Below, one piece after another: positions 63,782 through 64,000 of a stretch of DNA of 64,000 nucleotides (positions are counted from its first letter, which is position 1; every line of letters starts with the position of its first letter). The stretch is from Phlebotomus papatasi. Its lineage: Eukaryota; Arthropoda; Insecta; Diptera; Psychodidae. Where the stretch lies: the NCBI RefSeq assembly GCF_024763615.1, contig NC_077224.1:37892712-37956711 (forward strand), in the 5' to 3' direction. The position numbers and the translations under genes are program-made. The notes under the pieces are model-generated. The model was given only the letters and a program-made list of their open reading frames with translations. It searched no databases and was not told where the DNA came from.

Positions 63782-64000
63782 TCAATTGTCCGAGAAACGC
63801 TTCGCGAAACCCGAGAATCCCACATTTTGCATCGCGAAACCCGAGAAACCCAATTTCTGCATCGCGAAACCCGAGAAACCCACTTTTTGCATCGCGAAAC
63901 CCGAGAAACTCAAAAAATGCATCGCGAAACCCGAGAAACCCAATTTCTGCATCGCGAAACCCGAGAAACCCACTTTTTGCATCGCGAAACCCGAGAAACT
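63782..64000. repeat. 30-bp minisatellite in 90-bp trimers, running off the window
   Basis: GCATCGCGAAACCCGAGAAA recurs exactly every 30 bp (63829, 63859, 63889, 63919, 63949, 63979). Three unit types (AATTTCTGC, ACTTTTTGC, AAAAAATGC endings) cycle in order. As 30 is a multiple of 3 the frames stay open, giving a 10-residue repeat on the minus strand that I do not take as coding. Confidence 0.9.

Noticed and set aside
63782..63982. Repetitive 10-residue-repeat protein (QKVGFSGFA type)
   Set aside because: The 30-bp repeat period keeps the frame open mechanically; no start context or flanking coding sequence.
63829..64000. CRISPR-like regular repeats
   Set aside because: The units are contiguous 30-bp tandem repeats without unique spacers in eukaryotic DNA.

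Overview
The window looks like insect, probably dipteran, nuclear DNA. It is AT-rich and carries spliced genes with canonical GT-AG introns. The two recognisable host genes, cyclin D and the replicative helicase subunit MCM6, read like fly-type proteins. A nematoceran fly such as a sand fly or midge would fit, but the species is an inference I cannot test here.

Layout. Roughly the first 29 kb hold no confidently recognised host gene. They are a mosaic of DNA transposons, MITEs and their nested combinations: pogo-like remnants, a 407-bp MITE, Helentron-like elements with a terminal hairpin, a Foldback-like element, a PIF/Harbinger fragment, a 258-bp near-perfect hairpin and a 1.76-kb giant palindrome. 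One TATA- and E2F-containing promoter candidate sits near 18.8 kb. Cyclin D occupies 47,634 down to 29,232 on the minus strand: four coding exons, 297 aa, with introns of about 0.07, 7.5 and 10 kb. Intron 2 contains an intact Ty3/Gypsy-type LTR retrotransposon (39,721-44,173) with identical LTRs and one 1343-aa Gag-Pol frame, antisense to cyclin D and only 57 bp from the exon 3 acceptor. Intron 3 holds a LINE fossil, a second Foldback-like element, several MITEs and a tight cluster of three E2F-type sites.

From 47.6 to 54.4 kb lies the intergenic stretch between the divergently transcribed cyclin D and MCM6. It contains a second copy of the 407-bp MITE, a 900-bp element, a tRNA-derived SINE and a roughly 1-kb TTAA-flanked element. 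MCM6 (plus strand, 54,435-61,319; four coding exons, 826 aa) has E2F and E-box motifs upstream. Its third intron is 4.3 kb and full of repeats, with a consensus polyadenylation signal just after exon 2. The last 2.7 kb hold more MITEs and, at the window edge, a 30-bp minisatellite arranged in 90-bp trimers.

Biology. Cyclin D (G1 Cdk4/6 partner, Rb/E2F pathway) and MCM6 (an E2F target in animals) belong to the same G1/S programme, and consensus E2F sites occur near both. That they are co-regulated is inference. The most unusual feature of the window is the density of inverted-repeat DNA: more than 25 palindromic elements, many nested, several flanked by TA, TTA, TTAA or AAT duplications that can be read directly. 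All similarity statements are by eye, and element boundaries without a stated duplication are approximate.
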